A stretch of DNA of 64,000 nucleotides from Solenopsis invicta (Eukaryota > Arthropoda > Insecta > Hymenoptera > Formicidae): assembly GCF_016802725.1 (NCBI RefSeq), contig NC_052664.1, positions 21,100,405 through 21,164,404 of the forward strand, given 5' to 3'. The stretch's first letter is position 1. Each line of letters begins with the position of its first letter. The notes under the pieces are model-generated. The model saw nothing but the letters and a program-made list of their open reading frames with translations. It made no database searches and was not told the DNA's origin. A program made the translations under genes and the position numbers. This document shows positions 50,951-60,344 of this stretch, in pieces.

Positions 50951-53336
50951 TTCATTGTACGAGTATTTTCGAATATTCTGTTAGATGTGCCAAAAAATGG
51001 TTCCGACGCAAATCACGTTTTCATCGCCACGAATAAATACAGAGATCCATTTCGCGTGTCTACAACATTGAAATTGGAATTCAGTGAAAGCTCACACCGG
51101 TTTCATTGAAAAAAAAAAGAGTACGTAATTGCATATTGCAAATTGCATATTTATTTTCAAAAGTAATAACTATATGTTTTATTTATATTTGATTAATTTT
51201 ATTTTTCTGTGTGTGAAAGTATTAAGGTATGAAAATAAATATAAAAGATGTTTTATGTTAAAATCTGTCAGAATGACGCATGGAAATCGATAATTTATCG
51301 ATTTTATATTCATCATCTTGTATAATATTTTCCTATTTTGATACTTTTACGCGCAGTAAAATAGAATTAATAAAATATAAATAAACCATGTGAGGCCTTT
51401 TAAAAATAAATTTGTATTTTCTTAATAACTTTTTCTTACTTTTATGTACAAAATAATTATAAAAAGTCACACATATATTATACAAGAATTATATTTTTAT
51501 TTACAAAAGTATCAATAACAATGATATCTTACACAAAAAGAGCATAGAAATGTATTATATTTCTCTCTCAAAAAAACTGATATCTTTTTTTAAACCAAAA
51601 GTAAACTGTTTGAAGTAACTAAAGGGATCCTAAAGCAAATTACCGACTTTTTTTCATTGTAACATTTCTTTGGATTGGTAAAACTTTTTTTACACAATTA
51701 AAATATGCATAAAAGTAAGAATAATGAAGGACAATTTCTAGTACATATGTATTAAAAAATTTTTCGTTATTAGCATGAAATCGCTATTTTGCTTTCTTTG
51801 TCATGTCCGTATTTAATTGTTTAAAAAAATTTTGCAATTTTCTAAAGCCAATTCAAATATACCTTAAAATGAAAAAAAAAAGTTTAATAACTTGCTTTAG
51901 GATGTGAGATATTGCTTTATTTTGTAAGGTCATTTTTTCTGAGTGAAAATTTTGCATAATACCGTTTATAACGTTGACATTTTCAACGCCAAACACGTTC
52001 GTGATCAATAAATGAACTTTTCTGCATAGAATGGAAATAAGGCAAACGAAATAAACGTTGGCGCACTCGTCCGCCATTACATACTGTGCAATATACGGCC
52101 GTTGATGAAGATCCGACTACTGAATTGTTTTTACTGAAAGCTTTTCAAATTTTGCACATAGATCGAGTTCGATCACGCGTCGATTAATGGCCTGTCGAGT
52201 TCCCATTTTGTCATGTATCGCACGGAAGTTTTTGTTATCAATTGTAAAAACTGTGTGTACGTATACGTGTACGTATACGGGGTCTTTGCAGATCTGCTGA
52301 GCCACTTTTTACACGCGAATTTTTCGAACAGTCTGAAATTGATTTTACCTCAACAAGAATATCGAGGGCCAATAATAAATGATCGAGAGAATCGCTTAAA
52401 AGCTGACTTTTGGATGCAGAGCAAATGGAAATCAAAATCTGTGTTCAATTTCAAATAAACTCTCTATTTCAAGAAATTTTTAATTTGGAATTTAATTTAA
52501 AAGTTGTTTAATCCAACAATGTTCCATTTTTCAAACAAAACTTTTACGAAAAATACGGTTTTAATAATAAGTAATTTTTCTTTAAATCTTTCTAATATCC
52601 AATTTCCAAACATGATCAATAAGCTCTTTAATAGATCTGTTTTGAAAATTTGCGACAAGCGACAATGTTTCTCCTCTTTTGACGTTTCTCGCTAAGGCAA
52701 ACTCGGCCCTGGATTGACGGTACGACCAACAGATGAGAAGTTAGTTTAGGTTTCGCTGGGTTTGAAAACGGTTCAGCCTGTATGCAATATGCAATTTTAT
52801 TGTGCGCGGCGATATTGTTGGATCGGTATTGGGGTTCTGCGTGGAAAAATGCAACCCAGGCCGGCCGGTCGGTCGAATAATGGATGCGGAGCGGACAAGG
52901 GACGATCGGGTGGTGAGATGTTGCCAGCCGGCCAGCCAGCCAGCCAGCCAACCAGCCAGCCAGCCAGCCAGCCAGCCAGAGCGGCTGGACTGACGCGCCG
53001 GGTTGCGCATAACAGAATATTGGCACTCGCGGAACCGAATAACCGATAATAATAAGTGCCTGCCACTCACACGGCCGCCCGCCCAATCGCCCGTCATCTA
53101 TCTCGCGCCTGAAAGGCCTGTACCCTTTCTCCCTCCCTCCCGCCGCGTGATTTGCGAACGATTGCCCAATATGGATTTCCGCGGATTTCCGAAACTTCCC
53201 ACTACGACAAATACATCGCGTACTCTGTGAAAGAGGCGGTCTCGCGGAATGACGTTTAGTGGCGATAATTACATTTTTTCCTTGTTTTTTTTTTTTAATA
53301 AAAGAAAGAATTTAAGATTGTTAATTCTTAAATTTA
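50951..53336. other. AT-rich stretch, then CpG-rich patch with CCAG repeat
   Basis: 50960-52080 is AT-rich and empty. 52080-53260 is richer, with an alternating GTACGTATACGTGTACGTAT segment near 52257-52277 and the CCAG microsatellite. The frames here are driven by the repeat. Confidence 0.4.
52923..52980. repeat. (CCAG)n tetranucleotide microsatellite
   Basis: About fourteen CCAG/GCCA units with two variant units (CCGG, CCAA). On the minus strand all frames read repeats of Gly-Trp-Leu-Ala type, and this creates three overlapping minus-strand frames at 52628-53097; these are repeat artefacts. Confidence 0.95.
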
Positions 53337-54206
53337 GTGTAACTGTCCCAATTACTGTCGCGTTTTTCAATTGTATGTATTGGAATAAAAAGTATGAGAT
53401 CGTCATGTATTAAAAATGTTTTAAACTAAGACTGTCAGATAAACATAAATAGGGAAAGGTGGCACGGGGTCAAACGGGGTATCCCCTGTATCGTGCGATT
53501 CAAAAGCAGAAATCACAATCGAGCATATGCGTTAGTTGTGGATCCTCGGTCGTTAAAACTTATCCACGATCCAGCAAAGTAGGTAGCCGCGTTATTGAAT
53601 AAATCATAATTTTTTTTTGCGATTTTCTTATAATTTTATTTCATTTTTTTTTTTTACTTGTAACGTTAGTATTACATTATAGTAGATATACTTTTAAAGT
53701 GTATCCCATCCCACAAGGCTACCCTATCTTACCCCACCCGTGGAGCAAGATAGGGAGAAATACCATTTTCTTTATATTAAATTTATTTAATGATAATTAT
53801 TGAAAGATTGATATTCAAAGAATACTTAAAAAGTAATTCGATGATCATAAAAACTTAGCTTTTATTTATAATTAAATTTAACTACCCCTTGTCCAACCTC
53901 TAAATATGTAGCAGTAAATGAGAACGCAATATTTGATACAGTAGTAAGACAGTAATCGGAGGAGGAAAGGGGGAGCAATATTCAGAATATTAATTGGCAG
54001 GACCAACAATGATTGATTTACACTTTATATTTTTTTTAATTTTTTTATTGCATCTAAATAATCAATTCTTGTTGCTTTTATTTTGTGTATATCTCGATTT
54101 TCAATTATTTGAATAATGATGAAAAAGAATGTTTATTATATATTTAAAAAAATAAGCGTGTCAACTGCCGTTATATGCTAGCAGTAATTGGGACAGAGTT
54201 ACAGTG
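53337..54206. mobile_element. Non-autonomous element with terminal inverted repeats, about 870 bp
   Basis: GTGTAACTGTCCCAATTACT (53337 onward) matches the reverse complement of CAGTAATTGGGACAGAGTTA-CAGTG (54182-54206) except for a 2-nt insertion. Inside lies a second signal: CTATCTTACCCCACCC next to GCAAGATAGGGAG (about 53712-53758), a hairpin-like pair similar to the motif at 13791-14460. No transposase frame. Confidence 0.6.
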
Positions 54207-54845
54207 TAGCGAAGATTGCATCGTTTCCGAAGGATTCAATGCTGCAGCAGCAATCTATGACCTTATAAAGAGATTTAATTTTTTTTCTACCGGTGCAATT
54301 TTTTTTTAATACTAAAAAGAATAAAAATGTCATGCGACCTTTGCGAATATGTTTATAGAGCGGAAGTGGATTTATTATGAAAAAGGTAGTCATACGACAA
54401 CAGAATCGCTCGTACGATGACTGAATAGCGTTATTATTGCAGAGATAATATGGTCGATAAGAAACATAAGAAGATTCCGTCGCAAATTGTCGCAATCCCT
54501 GCGTTATACTGTTTCTTCGATGATCGTTTTCTATTGGATCGGCAAAAATCGGGTCAACGCAATGCTCATGCAACCGTTCGCGAGTGACAAACGCGTGAAA
54601 ACGACAACGAGACGGTGAAAACGCAACGAGCGGAACTGGAATACGCAGGTGAAAAGAGAAGAAAAATAAAAGGGAGAGAGAGATTGGTCGCGTCGACACG
54701 GTAAAAATGATCCAGTGAAAACGGAAGGCGGACAGATAGATGGATGGATAAATATAAAGAGAGAAATAGATATATAACAGATGGAAGGAAGGAAAAGAGG
54801 GTGGGTGGAGGAATTCTCTTTCCGCACGAATGAACGACACCGTCT

Positions 54846-54865
54846 GCGCGCGCGCGCGCGCGCGC
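54846..54865. repeat. (GC)10 dinucleotide repeat
   Basis: Twenty alternating G and C, a classical Z-DNA-prone tract and uncommon in so AT-rich a genome. Confidence 0.95.
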
Positions 54866-55507
54866 ATACGCCCGGCGTTTTTGCAATTTAAAACGCGAGT
54901 CGGTTTTCTCTTCGGTCGAATCCACTTCCGCCGGATGACGGATACATATGTACGCGAGCGACATCGCTGCAACGTAGTACGTCAATAAGCGGATAAGTGA
55001 AAAAAAAAAGCGCCAGCCAACAAATCAGCGAGTACGTTCACGGTATCGACACTCGCATCACTGCTGCTATAATCTAATGCAACGTTCCCTCGCCTTCATC
55101 CATTCTATAAGACAAAGATGAAGTCATTGGAGCTATTTGAGGAGTCAGCTCTGATTAAACTCTCTTGGTTGAGCAAGAACGTCTATATCGCGGGAAAATT
55201 ATGTAGAGGAAAATTGCTGAATGCGTTCCGGTCTCTTAAAGCGTACCTATTCAACGTTTTACTTCATATAAGCAACATTTTGTGACAAAAATAAATAAGA
55301 GATATAGACAAACGTTTAACAAGTTTCACTTTCTCTCGCGCATGTTATCAGCATTTTGGAAAATCAGGCGCACCTTTATAAATGATTAATAAAATTATTA
55401 ATAAAATAAATATTAGTTAATGTGGTTCATTGGATTTTTAATTATATTAATTCATAAATTCAAGCATTTGATCGTTGTCCGAATTAAATAAGGATAAAAT
55501 GACACCC

Positions 55508-55519
55508 GGGGGGGGGGGG
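55508..55519. repeat. G12 homopolymer
   Basis: Twelve consecutive G after ACACCC. Long G-runs are rare in this window. Confidence 0.9.
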
Positions 55520-56999
55520 CAATTGGGTGACGTTTTCGAACGCAGCTTTAATGTAGAAAAGCTGCGCTAAATTGATTGTATCAGTCGGAGAAGCGAATTG
55601 TAAATGAATTGGAAGAAAATTTGAGAAATTCGCGGGTCGTGTTGACGAAATCTTGCGACGGGTTCCGGCGAAAGATTGGAATATCCATGCGCGAGAGAGG
55701 ATTTATTGGAATTCGGAAGATTCCGTGGGAGGATCCCAGAATCGCTGGAATAATTGACGCCAGCCGTCGCGCCGCCACCTGCAAAAGTATCAAAATGCAG
55801 AAAGGGTTCGACATCACGTAATGCGAGCGTTACGACTACCATAAATCTTCCGGCACGAAAATTGGCGCCGATAACGGCGCGCAAAGCTCTGGCCCGCTCG
55901 TAAAAACCATGAATCAAATATCTATTTCGCGCAAAGCAAACACTTTGCCGTTGAGAGTTATACGCCATCGTTGTAACCGTAGCGAAGGGAAGATTTTTGG
56001 GAAAATTTGAACTGGCGGGTTTCTGACTGAGATCGCGAGATCGACCGTTGAAATTCCTGAATTCCCTTTTTCGACCTTTTTGAAAAACCAAAATCGTAAA
56101 TTAATTTGACATTAATATTAAAGTTAATCATTCAATTATTCTGTGGAATTTGAATGGCTCACATTATTTGAAAAATTTTTATTTCTGCCGTTTTCTTTCC
56201 TCGTAAAATGAAAAAAATGCAAGTCTTTTCTATTACCGAGATATTTAAAAAGATTATATATTATAATATATTAATGTATTAAATACAATATATTAAATAC
56301 AGTATATTGTACAGCTTCTGTAATCTAGACTTTTAATTCTATCTGTATTTCTTTTTCTCTCTCTCTCTCTTTTTTTTTAATAAAAACGTCTTTGATCAAG
56401 ATCTCAAAAATTGCAACAGCGTACATTTTCATGAAGCCGCCATCGCAGTTTTCGGAAAATCGCATACGTCTTCGACCACATAACTGTAGCTTACGCTACG
56501 TTATCGCGCGTTTCATCGACATGGACATATTTGAATATACTGCGCGAACGCGAGCGCAAAAACGATCGTAAGTTTTCGCGATAGCCTACAATTACCTACC
56601 CATAATTCACGGGCCGACATCTCTCGTGCTCTTTGCGTGTGCCTTATTCGGTATTGTACCTTCGTAGAAAAAGAAAAATTACAAATTTGGTTTTGCCATC
56701 AACGCACAATTATGTTCAACGAATTTGTATACTCTTTAAATAAATGTCGAAACTAAAGATAAGATTTTTTCAATTTTTCCAATTACCTTGCGCGTTGCGA
56801 TAGTAATAATATGTCTCTTTGCTGAAAGAGAAAAGTAAAGAAAATATTTTAAAAATATAAATTATACTGTGGCTCTTGTGAGAACAGTTAATTCATAGTC
56901 GGCAGACTATTCTGGTTTCTATTCTGACTCTGTCTCTTAGTTCATGAGAAATTTATTAAAAATTTATAATAAAATGGCGATTAATAATGTGTATAATGT

Positions 57000-57320
57000 T
57001 TAAATATTGTGCACTAATATTAAACAATTAGGAGCCGCTTAAAAGAATATTAAAAATAACTTTAATAACTTGTTTCGATCAAATACAATAAACTGAAGCG
57101 ATTTCTAGAATACTGTACAATATTAATAACGTTATGCAGTAATTAAATGATTATATTATTTGTCCAATAATATTGTACAATATTTCTGTAAACAGCTTAA
57201 AATAAATTTTTTATACACGATCCATAAAATATTAACATACAATAGTCCAGACGATTAATAATAGTATACAATATTCAGATATTGTGCAATAATATTGAAC
57301 GTCTATGAACCGTTTAATGC
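57000..57320. repeat. Iterated ATATTGTGCAATAATATT-type motif
   Basis: AAATATTGTGCACTAATATT (57003 onward) and AGATATTGTGCAATAATATT (about 57275 onward) are direct repeats whose similarity extends about 50 bp on the right side. Related ACTGTACAATATTAATAACG and AATATTGTACAATATTTCTG motifs lie between. It looks like a decayed repeat array or mobile element. Confidence 0.5.
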
Positions 57321-57619
57321 ACACGTTACAATTTGATTATTCATCGCAAAATGACAGCTATTTAATCCTAGGTATTGTATGTACGTAAATTTGACGTATA
57401 ATCCTCTATCTACCCTAGTGAACGTGGTCATTGAGCTCTAAACTAAATTATGCTTTTTTTATTTTTTCTTTTCAAATCAAATTAATAAATAGGTTAGTTA
57501 TTTATATTTATAAAGATTTATATTACGAATATTTTGTCAATAAAACTGAAATGTTTGAAAATTTGGTGTAACATTAATTAAGAAAGGTCTATTTTCTTGA
57601 ATGTAAAATTTACATACAC

Positions 57620-57875
57620 AAAAAGAATGTGTTTTTTTTTTTGCTAAAATATCTAAAAATTTAACTATATACAAATTTAAAAATAATTTTGTTAAATCAT
57701 AAAAATAATCCTACGTAGGAAACTTAAGGATGATAAGCAAGGCTGCAAAAAGTTTCGACATTCTAGCAATCACTTTACGAGTGACCGATACAATTATTTT
57801 GATGGTCTAACAAAATTGTTTTTAAATTTATATCTAGCTAAATTTTTTAACACTTTAGCAAAACCGTTCTTTCTA
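57620..57875. mobile_element. Foldback MITE-like repeat, family A copy 5 (most complete)
   Basis: Arms of about 85 bp: GCTAAAATATCTAAAAATTT at 57643 onward pairs with the reverse complement of the segment ending TTTAGC at about 57859, and the similarity continues through ATTTTGTTAAATCATAAAAA against TTTTGATGGTCTAACAAAAT. The core (about 57740-57775) has GCAAAAAGTTTCGACATTCT as in copy 1. This copy best defines the family limits. Confidence 0.7.
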
Positions 57876-58171
57876 TATATCAATAGCACTGTATCATTCA
57901 ATAACAATTTTACAATACCGTCTTAGGAGTTAATTTAAAAAATCTCGATTGTTACTCTTATAATCACGTGTATTTATATACAATATTATATTATTACATA
58001 TCTGATGAGAAATTATATATTTAATAAATATATTTACTTTGTTCATTTTAACGTAATAGTTTTTGTTAGCAAGAATATATGATAGCAAATATGTGAGTGG
58101 AAATAAAAGTATGTTAACATAAAATCTGATAGCGTTTCTACGATCAACCGATCATCCTTCTTTCATTGCAG

Positions 58172-58289
58172 TGCAAAAACTGAGGGGTCTGGGGCGTACG
58201 AAGGCGAGAAGAAATGAGGTGGACGTGACACAATGACATGATGAAGAGCCTGGTGGGGATCATGTGGATAGTGTTGGTGCTCATATCAG
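58172..58289 (+). CDS. First coding exon with signal peptide (5' leader plus start codon); gene continues to the right
   Basis: The exon follows a good acceptor (pyrimidine-rich tract ending in TTGCAG at 58171) and ends before a GT donor at 58290. The leader is 66 nt (58172-58237). The coding part is 58238-58289 and reads MMKSLVGIMWIVLVLISG, a short charged start followed by a hydrophobic core, which is a standard secretory signal peptide. The last codon is split after its first base, giving a phase-1 intron; this is the usual arrangement when a signal-peptide exon precedes an extracellular domain exon, for example in insect immunoglobulin-superfamily genes. I therefore infer a secreted or cell-surface protein, but nothing identifies the family. 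A start at the second ATG (58241) is equally possible. The leader contains two tiny upstream ORFs, 58214-58228 and 58233-58241; the second overlaps the main start. Because the exon begins with an acceptor, at least one noncoding exon must lie upstream. Read without splicing, the frame runs on to a stop at 58456, but that extension is intron. Confidence 0.72.
58214..58241 (+). promoter_or_regulatory. Two minimal upstream ORFs in the 5' leader
   Basis: Within the leader of the signal-peptide exon, an ATG at 58214 opens a 4-codon ORF (M-R-W-T-stop, ending 58228). An ATG at 58233 opens a 2-codon ORF (M-T-stop) whose TGA at 58239-58241 overlaps the first main ATG at 58238. Such short ORFs commonly lower or condition translation of the main frame; here the effect is inferred, not shown. 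Confidence 0.4.
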
Positions 58290-58941
58290 GTATATATGAT
58301 CAATCTAGAAATCGCATGCCCGAGATCCCTACGAATCTGATACTGATCGACGGAAAATTTCATCTTGTCGCTTCCAATATTCTAGTTCGCCTTTTATTTT
58401 CACACAGCACACTACGATTCTTCATTTTCTTCTTAAAATATAAATTAGTAGCATGAACAATTTTTAACTGCATCTTTAATTCAATGAATAATTGGATAAA
58501 TATTTTGACAGATTTTGATAATTCATAAGTTGCAAATTTGAATTTCAAATCACGTTTGTTCCAATTTATAAGAAAGGGGGAGTTTAATGTTGTTTTTATA
58601 CTTTAAAAGATAAATCTTTATAAATATTTTTGTTGAAATTAGTATGTCTATTTAACTTATTCACATATGATATTTCTTTAATAAAAGAACATATCTAGTT
58701 TAGTTATTTTTAAAGGCATTTAAGATCGAATGAATTCAGCTTACATTAATGTATACTACATATTTTCAGGAATATATGCGGTTTGTTCAAAAGGTAATGC
58801 AACTTTCAAAATAGCATGCCAACGTGACCTACACGTGCTATTTCGCTAGTGGTGTTGCTTAGCGAGTCTCTTAACATTAATACAACGTCACTCTATGTTG
58901 ACAACGTTATTCTATGTTGCTTAGTTTATAATCTACAACTG
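58290..58941. other. Start of the intron after the signal-peptide exon
   Basis: The donor GTATATATGATC begins an AT-rich intron. No further exon of the gene is recognised before the inverted-repeat remnant. Confidence 0.4.
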
Positions 58942-59296
58942 TTTAAGTGAAGTTATATTCGGTGCTTGTGGCGATTTTGTTGAATCTCTTCTATCGACTG
59001 AAAATGGCGACCTTTCGGGGTAGATTTCATCCTCGAGAAGAAAAAGACGTCTAAATTGGGTGTAAAGGGGGATTGGGGAATGATGGTTGTTTCATGCTTC
59101 GCAAAAAGTCAGAACAAAAACGACGAATGCCTTGTTTGCCCACACTTCAGACCTCTTCTTTGTCATTGCCTCCCTCATGCTGCATTACTATCAAATAAGA
59201 GTCTTTGTTGGCCGTTATACCATGTAAAAAGGAAAATAAGAAAGTAAAAAGATACAAAAAAAAATCGTAACGAGCACCGAACACAACTTACTTAAA
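58942..59296. repeat. Inverted repeat pair of about 39 bp (58942-58980 and 59258-59296)
   Basis: TTTAAGTGAAGTTATATTCG-GTGCTTGTGGCGATTTTG on the left is answered in reverse complement by AAAATCGTAACGAGCACCGA-ACACAACTTACTTAAA on the right. The interior (about 280 bp) contains a frame starting ATGGCGACC at 59003 that stops after a few codons. Sequence just left (58790 onward, TTGTTCAAAAGGTAATGCAA) recalls mariner-type ends, from general knowledge; degenerate element is likely. Confidence 0.55.
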
Positions 59297-59599
59297 GGGA
59301 TATTTTAGTTTGAAGGATCATTTTAAAGGCTATTTTTACTGTGAATTTTTTGCTGTGAATTGAAATCTAGGATATTGCGTTTTAGACACACATTTTTATT
59401 ACTTCTTTAATTTCATAAAAATACATATTTTATCGTTGGAACTAGAATAAATCATTTATCATAACGTTGAACAGAATAGCGATCAACTAAAAATAAAGAA
59501 TAGAATTTTGCACATTTTTTTAAACTTTTGCAAGCTGTGAAAAGAGATAATAATAAGGATCCTAATTCCAATCATAGCTACAAGTATTACGAATATCTT

Positions 59600-59697
59600 G
59601 CTTCAAGGCATAAATCGATCAATTCAGCAGTTTTTGAGACAAGCTTTGGGACAGGTCGAAAAACATGGATTTGAGAAAAACGTATTTAAACGTTTTA
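59600..59697. repeat. Repeat fragment with ATGGATTTGAGAAAAACG motif, copy 2
   Basis: It contains AATCGATCAATTCAGCAG, GGGACAGGTCG and CATGGATTTGAGAAAAACGT-ATTTAAACGTTTT, in the same order as the more decayed sequence at 39570-39685. Confidence 0.4.
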
Positions 59698-60298
59698 CAA
59701 AAGGTTTACGTGTGTAAAAAGAATGAATTACTTTATTCTGCTATACCAGGCTCATAAAATACATCTTCGTCTTTTTCTTTCGCTATATCGTTTGGGAACG
59801 AAGAAGAAGATCGATTTTGATTACAAATTAATAAAGATCTTGCGCGTTACGCTGCGTAAAATCGTGCATCATTTGATCCATACCTCGCGTTCTTCAAAAT
59901 GTAGAACAATAACATACTGTTCGAATTTCATTGAATCGTTTTACAGATTTATTCTTAATAGTAAGTATAAAGATTGAAAACTGATTGAAAAAAAATTGTT
60001 TTTTTTTACTCGTCAAACTAGAATACTTTCTTAAACAACTGTAAACTATAAATCGTAGCAAACAATATGGAGTGATGTTAATGCTAAGGGAATCGAGATC
60101 AGATCGCCAGTGTGTTAAGATCGTACACAATGTTATTGTTACGTCGACTCAATTCAGCATCCGTACAATCGCAGCTCTTAATGATATGAATTCGATGACA
60201 CAATCAACGCCTTGCAGGATCATCTGTCAGCGCGGGCTCTTTTCGACCTATTGGCATCTTTTAATTAATCACCGTGTTTTATTGTAGTATTTTGAATT

Positions 60299-60344
60299 GT
60301 AACATACTGATGAGGGACAAGTAAGTCCCTCATCAGTACGTTAC
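60299..60344. repeat. 20-bp inverted repeat with 6-nt loop (19 of 20 paired)
   Basis: Arms 60299-60318 (GTAACATACTGATGAGGGAC) and 60325-60344 pair except for one position, around the loop AAGTAA. It would form a stable hairpin; no known microRNA sequence is recognised in it. Confidence 0.85.

Larger units (their letters stand above)
54207..57000. other. Two CpG-rich patches with long uncalled frames
   Basis: 54350-55260 is purine-rich on the plus strand, which leaves the minus strand open for 257 codons (54972-54199); the product is rich in Phe, Ser, Ile and Arg and has no domain. 55520-56090 has a 174-codon minus-strand frame (56091-55567) with an opposing plus-strand frame. Neither is supported as a gene. 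Confidence 0.35.

Noticed and set aside
52628..53097. Overlapping minus-strand frames with Gly-Trp-Leu-Ala repeats
   Set aside because: They are direct translations of the CCAG microsatellite, are open in all three frames, and have no flanking domain.
55567..56091. 174-codon minus-strand frame
   Set aside because: No recognised domain, overlapped by an 81-codon frame on the other strand, and lying in CpG-rich DNA with few stops.
60299..60344. Known microRNA at this hairpin
   Set aside because: The stem matches no insect microRNA I recognise and is shorter than a usual precursor; kept only as an inverted repeat.
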